Position numbers and translations under genes: made by a program
In this document: positions 33,007 through 43,142 of the stretch, one piece after another
Numbering within the stretch: position 1 is the stretch's first letter
Layout of the letters: the number at the start of each line of letters is the position of its first letter
Notes under the pieces: model-generated
The model's input: the letters and a program-made list of their open reading frames with translations, nothing else
Told to the model about the DNA's origin: nothing
The model's database searches: none
Origin: Ignelater luminosus
Lineage: Eukaryota; Arthropoda; Insecta; Coleoptera; Elateridae
DNA length: 64,000 bases
Direction of reading: 5' to 3'
Assembly (NCBI GenBank): GCA_011009095.1
Contig: VTPC01090599.1
Span: forward strand, 69,662 to 133,661

Positions 33007-34520
33007 ACCCAAATGTTTTTTGTTACGTTTGTGGTAAATTTGAAGTAGCAAAATGGCGTAAAGAAATTTTAGACGCGACTAAAAATATATACCGCGAATG
33101 CTTTCGTAGGGAGGTCTTGGATGAGGATACAACATGGACTCGTAATATTATATGTTGCGCTTGTTTTTCTATACCAAGTCAGTGGCAGACAACTAAAAAT
33201 AGCAAAGTCCTTAAATCTATAACACTCGCAGTGTGGCGAAGAGCTCAATCAAAAGAGGATTGTTACTTTTGTAATACAACAGTAAAGGGTTTCAATTCGA
33301 AAAATAAAACGAAAATAGACTAGCGGATGTTTGTACAATGACGAAACCTATAACATCAAATTACTTTAACAGCAGCCGTTCGGTCAATGAACAAATGGAA
33401 ACCTTAGAAGACGACGTAGAGCAAAATGATTATTATAAAGAATTCGACAGCAGTGATAACGAAATTAAAAAGAGTGAAAAAGAGTATGTTCCAGCTAGAG
33501 AATACAAAGTTCCAATACTGTTCACTTAGAATGAACTAAACAATTTAATTCGGAGATAAGCAATGCCAAAAGACGCATCTGAAGACTTAATCAGTGAACT
33601 AAAAAGCCGAAACTTGGTGGTACCTGGAACCAAATCTTCTATATACACAGAAAGAGAAAAAGGATTTTGGAAATACTACACCAAAGATAAGGACACCTCA
33701 TTGGTGTACTGCTTAGATGTCCCAGGATTGAAGAATGCCTTGAAGTCTAATATGTACAAGCCCAATGAGTGGATATTATTCCTAGATTCATCGAGACTAA
33801 GCCTGAAAGTGGCGCTACTGCACAATGGAAATACGTATACATCTGTTCCAATAGCTCACTCAATCGTTATGAAAGAAAATTACGGAAATATTGGGTATAT
33901 TTTATAAAAAATAAAATATTCAGAGCACAATTGGCAAGTTTGCGGGAATTTGAAAATCATATCGAAGATGCTAGGACAGCAGTCTGATTTTGTAAAGTAC
34001 CCTTATTTCATGTGTCTACGGGACAATAGAAATCGTGGATATTACTACAAAAAAAGATAGTGGCCGCAAAGAGGAAGAACACGCCGTCATCAAAGAACCT
34101 TTACTTGATTCTTCCACTCCATATAAAAATTGGACTAATGAAACAATTTGTGAAGGCATTAGATAAAGGAGGTAAACGTTTTAAATGCATAATTAAACAA
34201 TTTCCAGCATTAAGTGACACCAAAGTGAAAGAAGGTATTTTCAACGGCCCCGAAATACGCAAAATGTTTCGGAATAAAAAGTTTGTTGCAACCATGACAA
34301 ATACTGAAAAGGCCGCTTTAAAAAGTTTGTAAAAACGTTTTAAGTAGTAAAGACTGTAGAAATATTGTTGCAGACTTGATGAAAAATTCCGAACGACTAG
34401 GATGTTTAATGAGCATTTTTCTGGATTCTCATCTTGACTACTTTCCTCAAAATTTAGGAGACTCCACAGGTTGTTCGAGGATACAAAAGTGCGTTGCAAG
34501 CGCAAGAAATAACTTCACTC
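33007..34520 (+). pseudogene. TIR-element protein, zinc-finger N-terminus, unclassified family
   Basis: One protein in several frames. The N-terminus near 33008 reads DPNVFCYVCGKFEVAKWRKE, then ECFRREVLDEDTTWTRNIIC, CCACFSIPSQW and DCYFCNTTVKGFNSKNKTKI: paired CxxC sites spaced like zinc-binding modules. An acidic linker follows (33338-33529). The central part (33563-33907) contains EREKGFWKYYTKDKDTSLVY, LDVPGLKNAL and EWILFLDSSRLSLKVALLHN. Later pieces give LILPLHIKIGLMKQFVKALD (34096-34155), GIFNGPEIRKMF and CLMSIFLDSHLDYFPQNLGD (34405-34470). I recognise this order from uncharacterised repetitive proteins of many animals. 'LFLDSS' and 'FLDSHLDYFP' carry conserved acidic residues that could be catalytic, but that is inference. 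The frame breaks at least three times, and a block around 33990-34060 is degraded. Confidence 0.75.
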
Positions 34521-34764
34521 ACTTGAGTTTTTTAATGTTAAGGTGTACAAGTGCTAATGCATATTTGAATCTGACGTAGACATCAACTGGGTAACAATTT
34601 TCCCATTTCATGAGGTTTGTTAGGTTATTTTTGCAATTTACTAAAACCTGGTGGTTGATGGAGCTAAACAGACATCGGATTCGTGTTCAACACAAAGAAA
34701 TATATAACGATTACCATATGGGATCTCAAAATAAGCAGACCACTTTTTGTTTTTGTGTGCCTGT

Positions 34765-34925
34765 GATATAATCAGAAGATATAGATGGCTTAAACACTTA
34801 AAAAGAAGCAAGTATGAGGGTATCAAAAAAACTGTTGAAAGAAAATTTGAGGTACAAACAAGAAACGTAAACCAGCGAAACCACGATTTCAAGACCTTCA
34901 AGTAGACCTAAAGGTCCTAGAAAAA
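34765..34925 (+). pseudogene. RTE-like LINE fragment, part 2
   Basis: Directly after the right TIR the frame reads DIIRRYRWLKHLKRSKYEGI, then NVNQRNHDFKTFK, the RWxxHxxR C-terminal signature expected about 50-100 residues after the point where part 1 stops at 32331. This places both pieces in one LINE copy that existed before the TIR element inserted. Confidence 0.55.
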
Positions 34926-37900
34926 CAAACATTTCTTTGGAGCTGATATTATTATGCAGGGTGTATCTAGACTCCATCCCCATTGCTACATGATAAGTTC
35001 CATGGGTAGATTGATGTCGATTGGCAGAAAAATTCTTTTTCTATGTTAGCTCCTTTAAGAGTTATGACGACTCCAAGATGATGTCAGAAATCGCATTTTT
35101 AACTTAATTGATTGTATATTTCGCAAACGTAAAATTATGATGCATGTTATCGTTATTAGAAAATAAAGATTTACTTCGTTTCGGCAAATAATTAGTTATT
35201 ATTTTCTCAAAAGCTATCGCTCAAATCGAAAAAATAAAACAACGAAAAGAGCTTCATTTTGAAAGGTTCTTTTAAAATAATAACTACCTTAAAAGGTATA
35301 GGTAGAGGCAGAAAAGGTCTGCTAAAAACGTGGGAGATGCTCAGAACGGCGGCTTTTCCATTAAAAAAATTTAAAAGTAATTATGAAAATTTTAACAAAA
35401 AATTCAAGAAATCCAAACCGTAGCTTTTCTTATTTTTCTATTAGAACGTTCGATATCTTTTATAATGATTTTAGAAAGCGTGGAAGATTCATAGAATTCA
35501 TTTGTTACTTCAATTTCCATAAATCTTCCCCGTTTTATAAAAAGGTTACAGGGTTAAGACAGGTATTATCAGCATTAAATGAAAGTTGAGATTTGCATTT
35601 CTTAACCACCATATATACTCGAATACAAACTTCAATTTTTGTTGTTTAAATAAACTTAAAAAATTAAGTACAAACGTTGCAATTCATTCTTTTCGATAAA
35701 ATGTTTAGTCTCTTAGTACGGCCCTGTCAAAAATGTTCTTTTGGATTTTCTGACAGTTAATCCCTTATAAAGACAATCTTATAATAGGTTAACATGGTAT
35801 TTTCGTTATCTTTCAAAAGATCAGGCCAACTGAAACTGCAACGGGTATACTTCACATTACGATTTTTCGAACAGACTTTTTAAGTCTAATCTGTTATTGT
35901 ATTTAAAAGTGAAGTTTAAATTAACAACCACTGTAAAAGCAATCAACCGTATTAAGCACAGCCTAAAGTGTACGGTACAACTACAAATGAACTTTCCACT
36001 ATTACACTTTTAAGATCTCACTCAGGACAACAGGATTGTGATATGTTAATTTTATATTCTAGTGTAGATATCAATTTGATGTTAATCATTGAGCTAAAGT
36101 GTAGACACCCTTCTCAAAGAAGAGAGCCAAATATATGCCTTATAGTTCCTTACTGGTACCGCGGTGTAAAGGACAGAACAGCATGTGCGGTTAGTTTGAT
36201 AAACATAGACTATGCTTCAAAAATGACTTTGACAAGAGTGTCTCCACACTCTTCTCATTGTTTAAATCAATAGCACTATCAAATCATGGTACTGTAGTCT
36301 AGTGAAAATCAAACAGACTGTTTGACAAGATATTTTATTGTTGGAAGATCTTATCAAACAAATATTTCATAATACGTGCTATTGCAATTTGATCAAAACA
36401 TTTTCATATAGTAAAACAAGCAACAATACAGACAAAGAAAGTTTTTGTAAGAAATTTAAGCATAAAATCTAAATGTTCTGGGGAAATGTGCTTCGAGGTT
36501 TATAACGATGTAATACATGCCAAATGGTTGTATAGATAAAATAAGCAAAAACGCTTCTGACTATATATCTTTAAACATTATTACTGTAAAGCGAAGTAAG
36601 GTCACTCTTTAGGGTGTAAAAGAATTTTAGGAAAAGATATTCAGTTCTTTGTCTGTATATATAAGACCGATACTTGTATCATACGCTGACGTACTTTGCA
36701 TCATGGAAAAAATCCAAAAAATGTGTGTAATGAGTAATGACGTATCGAAGATTGTCCCATTTTGAACTTGAAGATTGGTTTTGTAATTTTTAGAAAAGCA
36801 CCAAAATATTTATTTAAATGTAAAGTAGAAATACGGGAATTATATTTGAGAATTCCTCCGAATGTATGAAAGTTCTCAGCCTAGGCACTGAAAAAGTTAT
36901 CACCAAATTTGTATTGTCACATTTTTATTTAATACATAGTTACAATTTACTGATGAAGACCAAAACCGTCTCGAAACGTGACTTACAGCCACAAAACATG
37001 CCAAACCAAAAATTATAAAAATCGATCAAAGCCTGCTATTTTTATACGCAAAATTAATTTTTTTTCAAAAAACTTTCACGTCTTGTACCGACTTAACCAG
37101 ACGATTTTGGATACAGGTAAGTTGGGTTAAATCTTTTTAATTTTATTCCAGGAGTCTGTAGTTAAGCTATGTTCCAACCTTCTGGAGACACCCTGTATAT
37201 AATTAACATAAACACAGACCCTGCGAAGCCAGGCAAATCGGTTTCGTCTTTTTCTTAAGAAAAACATACCAAGAATATACTGCTACGTCCTTTCCTTTCC
37301 TTTCCTTTCCTTTTATAGAAGAATGGTACACAAAAGAAGGAAAAGAGCCTGACAGTAATTTATTTAGTTAAGATTTAGTTATATAGGAAAAAATTAAAAT
37401 ACTAGATAAGGCTTCTATTTACAGCACTGAATTTTCACACCAAATGCTCATTATCGAAAGTGGTGCCCAAAGAATGCATTGAAGAGTATGCAACCCAAGC
37501 TACTCACAGGTCATAAGTGACAATGAGATTTAAAACTCAGCACAATTTAAATTTAGAGGATATGTAACATTAATGGAAATAAAAAATCAAAATTAAGATA
37601 GGCGTTTTTATTCTTTTAAAAGAGAACGTTACAGTATGAAAGGGAGGCTAACAAAATGTTAGTTTGGAATGTTTGAAGGTGCAAGCCCAACTCTGTCTAT
37701 AGGTGTTAGATTGCACGATCTAGTTGGCAAGATAATGTCACCATTTCGAAAAGTGACACTGCCAGGAGATTTTACTTGTAATAAAGCCATTGTTTCCCTC
37801 GCCGTGTAGTACACTTTTTCGAAATTTTGTTAGAAAGACAATGATGCGATATTCAGGTCCTCAAGTTCAAAATTTACAAATTTAATTAGTATTATTCGAG

Positions 37901-38890
37901 TTACTTATTTCACTTAATTCATTGGTAATAATCTTAATTAATTAAAAATTGCCTGGACGCAAACTATAAAATAAGAACTGGAATTACGTGCTTCTCTCAT
38001 CTAGTGGTTGACTAGGGGATCACTGGTTAGAATGCAACTCAAATGAGTAAAATTTTTATAGTTAACTGAATAGTATAATTAATTAATTATATTAAGAGGT
38101 GAGTAAAATAACTTAAATAATTATTAGAACTGTAATGAGAAAAGTATGTTTAAAAATTTCAATTGAAGGTGCTGATTTCCCCGACTCTTTGGTCATGCAT
38201 TATTGAAAGAATTAATTAATATAAACTTTCAATTAAGACCTATATTTTGTACATAAACAAAGATTTCGTTGCACATCATACGTTTTACATGTATTGCCAC
38301 CTTTATCAATTATCACATTTAAAACAGTGCTATATTACCTGTAAAAGTAAATTATGAAAAATGCATTGTCGCGCCAAACGCTATGTTGCCACGCCATCGA
38401 TCACTGTATTGCATTTCATTAACTGATTCATGCGTTGATTCAAGCTTCGTCTTTTCTTTGTGTTTTGCATGAAATCCATCAATTCAAATCAGTATACGTC
38501 TTATCTACAATGAATTGCTGGCTTGTCATGCGATTTTTCTTGTGTATTTAAATTCGCAGCCTAACGTTTAATTTCATTTATACCTAACCTTATATTTCCC
38601 ACGTGCCTCTAAACATTTAGGTAGTAAAACTAAAGTAAATAAGTAAGCATTGTTATACTATTAACAAAAAAAATTAATACCTTTATTAGAAAAATACAGT
38701 GCCAAATTCGGCAGGCCGTGAGAACGTAATATATACAAGCTAAATAAATATGTCCCCACACCGAAAAGTAAAAGGGAATTGAATTAAACAGTGTCCGCCA
38801 AGAAATCTGCACCATATTGGAAACCACAGGGACGAAAAGATAGGTAGTTCTCCCTTTCTCCGAACCATCCCATCTAGACTAACAGACATT
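34926..38890. other. Long unassigned stretch with repeat termini
   Basis: No supported gene over about 4 kb. A 'gcagggtgtatc' block near 34955 and a right-type terminus 'agacaccctgtata' near 37187-37200 look like ends of mariner-type elements with no visible partners. A pentamer repeat sits at 37288-37314. The 101-codon frame at 35968-36273 has no recognisable motif. Confidence 0.35.
37288..37314. repeat. (CCTTT)n short tandem repeat
   Basis: Five near-perfect CCTTT units (tcctttcctttcctttcctt). Isolated; probably a simple microsatellite. Confidence 0.9.
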
Positions 38891-38899
38891 CATCACTTT

Positions 38900-39330
38900 A
38901 TGGTACAGATATTCCTTGAGATGGTACCGTGTCTCAAAATTCGTGCCAACGATCTCCTCATCTATACAATGGGCAATTTGCTCCGTTTCAGCTACTTCAG
39001 GCACAAATTGCGCTGCAACACCAGGTCCAGAGGGGGGAGACCCGCCAGGACTCCAGCCGCATCAGCAAAGACAGACCTGTAGGCTAAGATCAGCAGTTTG
39101 CAGCATGTACCATACAAAGAGCAAAGTAGATTTTATATTCTGACGGTTTGTATACGATCCCCCCCCCCCAGACTTCCATCCCATACGCCACCATGGGAAT
39201 AGTGGCATGCTCATATATCACCAGCAGTGAGGTGCTCATATCAACTTTTTATGCAGTGCAGGTTTTCTTTCTAAGCGCATGAATAATATGAACAGCTCTG
39301 AAGCATACTGAGGAAGCTCCAGATCTAACA
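38900..39330 (-). pseudogene. R1-like LINE C-terminal fragment
   Basis: On the minus strand 39165-39240 reads MSTSLLVIYEHATIPMVAYG then MEVW, the post-RT block of R1/I-type LINEs ('LY...P..TY..E.W'). A run of ten C's (G's on the coding strand) follows at about 39160-39170. After a frame break, LILAYRSVFADAAGVLAGLP and PLDLVLQRN (near 39015-39110) match the 'YRTVSTDALCVLAGVPPLDL' block of this family. RT itself and the 3' end are not seen. Confidence 0.65.
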
Positions 39331-39354
39331 TGTTATCAACCATTAGATCCTAAA

Positions 39355-39592
39355 GGGAAGGACATAGTGAGTCCGTCGTCGATTTTGATGAAGTTTTTAC
39401 TGGCGATTCTACATCGAAAATAAGTCGATACGTATTTTGCCGTTCGTCTGAATGGGCCCTTCGGGCCTAGCCAAACAATGTTATTGTAAGTCAGAAAATG
39501 GTTAAAATTGGCTTTCATGAAACTGGTCCTGCTCCAGCCGTCTTAACTGATTTTAATAAAACTTTTATGGGTGTCTACATTGAAAAATATTA
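39355..39592 (-). repeat. Dispersed repeat, copy 2 (pairs with 7318-7545)
   Basis: Second copy of the repeat at 7.3 kb, about 75-80 percent similar by eye. It carries an extra block, CGGGCCTAGCCAAACAATG with a few flanking bases near 39455-39490, absent from copy 1. It adjoins the broken 3' end of the Gypsy remnant, so it may belong to the sequence that truncated that element. Confidence 0.75.
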
Positions 39593-39660
39593 AACCCGTG
39601 TATGGGGATTTTTCAACATACGCCCCAGGAAGGCCAGAATAAAATTCACAACACAGTAAC

Positions 39661-39676
39661 GGCGTAAGCTTACGCC
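39661..39676. repeat. Perfect 16-bp palindrome
   Basis: GGCGTAAGCTTACGCC, a perfect palindrome without loop, just where the Gypsy RT reading stops. Could mark an element terminus or junction. Confidence 0.7.
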
Positions 39677-39684
39677 AAGAAATT

Positions 39685-40395
39685 GAACTATTGAAGAAAC
39701 TTTATCAGGATCCGTCCTAAGTCCGTTTTTATCGACCAAAAAACCCAAATATGTATATAAATATGAGACGATCTACAAAACTCACATTTCTCCAAGTTCA
39801 CAACCAACAGGTTCTTTAAGACGTTCCTATACTTTAGGTAAAGTGCTAATATGTCCCTCGAAATTACTAGACGCTATGACGATATCTTCCATATAAAGAA
39901 AAACTTTATGAAATTCTGAACCAAAGATATTGTCCATGAGGCGCTGTAAAGTTTGAGGGCTATTATTTAGACCAAATGGTAAAACGGTGAATTCAAATAA
40001 ACTTCGGCGAGAAACAGTGAAAGCGGTTTTCTCACAACTATCCTCTTTCAAAAGGATTTGCCAAAACACCTTCTTTAGATCAATAAAACTCAAAAATTTA
40101 GCATCACGCAAATTGTCCAATATTCCACTTACGTACGGCAGAGGATAAGTGTCTCGTTTGGTTACCGAATTTAATTGGCGACCATTAAAACAAAATCAAA
40201 AAAAGCCATGCTTCTTTTTAACCAAAACAAACCTCGAATTCCAAGGAGATGATGAAGGACGGATAACACCTCACTCTTTCATTTTATCTATTTCCTTGTT
40301 AACTATTTCTAACATAGAAGGAGACATTTAACAATACCATTGTTTGATGGGTATAGAATCACTAGTATCAATATAATGAGCTACCCTATGGGTTC
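39685..40395 (-). pseudogene. Gypsy/Ty3 reverse transcriptase, truncated
   Basis: Minus-strand RT in element order after the protease. RPSSSPWNSRFVLVKKKHGF (near 40190-40260) and GRQLNSVTKRDTYPLPY (near 40130-40180) come first. Then the 97-codon frame 39827-40120 gives SFIDLKKVFWQILLKEDSCE (catalytic D), KTAFTVSRRSLFEFTVLPFG, LNNSPQTLQRLMDNIF and VFLYMEDIVIAS, where the catalytic box normally YxDD reads YMED. After frame breaks, VVNLEKCEFC and FLVDKNGLRTDPDKVSSIVQ appear at 39690-39790, and the element ends abruptly. RNase H, integrase and the 3' LTR are missing. Confidence 0.88.
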
Positions 40396-40397
40396 GG

Positions 40398-41235
40398 TCA
40401 AGTAAAAAACTTACTAATACTTTCAAATTTATCGATAACGACTTCTAAATCATGAAATTGTCTGGGATTACGATCATTCTTTTCATGAATACATTTTTCC
40501 AAATTGTTTATACTAGAGACTATAAAATTATCCATCTTAAAGTCAGTTTTAATACCAAATAGATAACAATAATCGGCTCCCAAAGTCAGAGCGACAGAGA
40601 TAGAGTTGGAAACTATCATGCTTACTATCTTGGTAACAGCATCAATAGAGAGAGGTATGTCAACTAAACTTAAGAGAGATTGTGAATTTTCATCAGCGAT
40701 CTAAAGTCGCATAGACGAGGAAAGCTTATGTAAAATTAGACCAAGTTTATCTATCAGAAACAATCTTTGTTTACCAAAAACGAACTGGTTTGCTCCTGAA
40801 TCTAAGAAACCTAACATGCGAGCACCTTTGATGTCAATCTCTACAAACGGTCGATTGTTGCTCTTTCGATGAAAGGAAACGGAATTAATTTTATTTGTGC
40901 ATAAATAATGAACTTGTTTCAACCAAGCCTGAAACTGAAGTTTTTCAGCCTTTAAGAATTCGGGATTTCAGAATCGCTAGCTGGGAACGAAACTTGCCCT
41001 TGCGCGTTTTTTTTTTGATATCGATTGCATTTTATACAAGAAGAAATATCCCTGAAGTACCACAAATAAAACAGAATAGAGTTTTATCTTCCAAACAGGT
41101 ATGATAAGTATGGCCTGCCTTTTCACAATTCCAACAAGTCACTTTGGAGGAATTCCTAGAAAATGATTTGTGTCGAACTACAGGCCTACGAGGATCTAAA
41201 TTATTAGATGAAACTTGAAACGGTTTAGTCAAAGA
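40398..41235 (-). pseudogene. Gypsy protease and zinc-knuckle region
   Basis: Frame 41032-41232 carries the nucleocapsid knuckle CWNCEKAGHTYHTC (CX2CX4HX4C) followed by a half-formed second knuckle, CFICGTSGIF, before the frame breaks. Frame 40701-40922 has FVEIDIKGARMLGFLDSGAN, with the DSG active-site triad of the retroviral-type aspartic protease. Frame 40398-40619 (LGADYCYLFGIKTDFKMDNF) is the spacer between protease and RT. All lie in the order gag-protease-RT. Confidence 0.85.
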
Positions 41236-41296
41236 ATTTACTTGACGTTTCTGAGAACTAGAAGGCCGGTACGCTAAATCCGGTTCGAGTGGAGTA

Positions 41297-42555
41297 CTAG
41301 ATGCCGAATAATGGTTGAAATTTCTTATTGCGCTCTTTGGTTTCTTCGATCTGTCTATACGTACAGTCGATTAAAGTTTCGATAGATAAAATTTGAATTA
41401 AAGTCAGGGGGTTTGCATAAAAGGCTTGCAGATTATGCCTGATATATTTTAATTGGATTTCTTCAGATGGAAGCACAGATAACTTTTTGAACAAATTTAT
41501 CACGACAACTATGTAAATCTGGAGTCTTTTGTCCACACCTTGAGTGTAAGCTCGGATTTCCGACCACAAAGCGTCGTCGTAATCACTGGGTAAGTAATGT
41601 TTACGAAGAAGACGAACGATATCGTCCCAGGAATGAACCCTAGACCTAATTAATCTAAACCAGATTAAGGCTTGGTGTTCATAGAAATCCACGGCTTCCA
41701 AGTAGAGCTGTGCAAGAGGGAGATTACGAGAGATTCTAAGCTCTTCCACTCGTTCGAGAAAATAATTCACACGCTGAGTGCTAGAGGAACCACTAAATTT
41801 AAGGTTCCATTTCGCAACACTAACGGAATGGCCAATATTGATAGGCGCGGAATTTCCTTCGGATAACAAATTTAGGTCATGCATACGAGAATCTAGAGTA
41901 TATTGAAGTGCTAGAAGGTTAACATCAACATGCTTAAGGGAACTAGTACTGATGGCTACGAAAGATTGTCTTCGTAAACCAGAGAATGATGACATATGAA
42001 ACGAAGATGCGGGGTCCCCAACGGGCAAAGTTTGCTGGAAAGGGCCTACATTTTCAGCTGTTTGGTTAAAAGCATGACGGGTTTCCCCTAAGGATACGCA
42101 TTCGAAAGAAGCATTATCCTCCATAAAGAAAGCGATATCATTGTTATCTCTAATAACGTATTTAAAAGCTCTATACAAAGAGTTTTCAACGCGGATAAGG
42201 AGTCACTCTCCACATAACCTAAATAATTCAGGGGCCGAGTAATATGCTTGATTTTGGTTAGCAGACGGTTTAAATCTTTGGTTAAGGGTTTATCAACTAG
42301 AAGTTTAATTTTGGCCTCTAAGTAAGTCAGACGATTGTGACAGAATATAAGTTCCGTGTCCTTATCAAGTTCAACCGGAGCATATGAAGACGCTTCAGTG
42401 GGATTACATTTTTCCCTGGCTAAATGAAACCTTAATAACCTACGCTTTTCGCCTACCGTTCGGACGGACGGATCAACATTTCGAACTAGAAGTTCCCAGT
42501 CGAGCTCATCAGAGACGATGATATTCCAAATGCGAATGGAAAAACAATTCGGTTC
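41297..42555 (-). pseudogene. Gypsy gag
   Basis: The longest intact piece is 41297-42178 (about 293 codons). It holds WNLKFSGSSSTQRVNYFLER and VEELRISRNLPLAQLYLEAV, then ALIWFRLIRSRVHSWDDIVR and LLRKHYLPSDYDDALWSEIR, the capsid-like 'W..L...Y.P..Y...LW..I..R.QG' architecture typical of Gypsy gag in insects. Upstream, in a shifted frame to about 42555, SDELDWELLVRNVDPSVRTV and KDTELIFCHNRLTYLEAKIK supply the N-terminal region. One frame shift near 42180 separates the two. An RNA-binding and particle-forming role is known for the family. Confidence 0.8.
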
Positions 42556-42559
42556 TGAA

Positions 42560-43135
42560 AAGTCTTAACTATGAAACGGGCAAGACAACGTTCTTACAAA
42601 AAAGAAATATGTATATATACAGATGTATGTCTGGGCAAAATCTACGAGACATACGGAGAATGGGATCCACAAATGGTGGGATCGGAAAAAATATTGAACA
42701 GAGATGATATTTCTTCATTGTGGATCAAGTTAAATGAAGAACACGGTGAAACTGAATTTGATTCAGATTAATAATGTAATCGGAGCCCACGAATAGCACC
42801 AGGAGTTTTTTCATTAAAACCATCTTACTTAATCCCCTATACGAACTGCATTAAAAAAAATTACAGGTATAAAATACCAAAAAAGTAAGTAAATTAAGTA
42901 ATCTTTATCTCATCTTTAGATGTCAAAAACAATCTACAATACATATACCTTTCTAATCTTATGCCTGAACTGGCACTGTTGGGTAAAGTTTTACAAACAA
43001 TTTTGTATTTAGATCTAACTTAAAAATAGTATTAATTTTTTTACTTAATACTTAGATTTTACATAATTATTTACAACAGTCGTTTATAAATTGCCTAATA
43101 CTATTAGAATTCCCTATTTCTTCAGGTAACTAAAA
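42560..43135. other. Possible Gypsy leader and unassigned sequence
   Basis: Upstream of gag on the minus strand, TGGTGCTATTCGTGGGCTCC (near 42790-42809) resembles a tRNA primer-binding site plus the leader often found next to a Gypsy 5' LTR, but no LTR pair can be shown. The plus-strand 66-codon frame at 42571-42771 is not supported as a gene. Confidence 0.3.
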
Positions 43136-43142
43136 TATAAAT

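Larger units (their letters stand above)
32332..34764 (+). mobile_element. DNA transposon with about 230-bp terminal inverted repeats
   Basis: Left arm 32332-32559 and right arm 34533-34764 are inverted copies. Both start ACAGGCACACAAAAACAAAA at the outside, share CCCATATGGTAAT and TCTGTTTAGCTCCA, and end inside with GCATTAGCACTTG and CACCTTAACATTA. The whole element is 2,433 bp. Its flanks, AATAAAAT on the left and GATATAAT on the right, match at 6 of 8 positions, suggesting a decayed 8-bp target duplication. It interrupts a LINE, whose reading resumes on the right. A frame-broken gene lies inside on the plus strand. I cannot place it in a named superfamily. Confidence 0.88.

Noticed and set aside
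35968..36273. 101-codon plus-strand frame
   Set aside because: No motif, domain or homologous wording recognised; length is within chance for this size of window.
37187..37200. 'agacaccctgtata' as the end of a complete MITE
   Set aside because: No inverted partner found within about 1 kb upstream, so only a lone terminus can be claimed.
42571..42771. 66-codon plus-strand frame as a small gene
   Set aside because: Lies opposite the presumed leader of the Gypsy remnant, with no promoter or recognisable domain.
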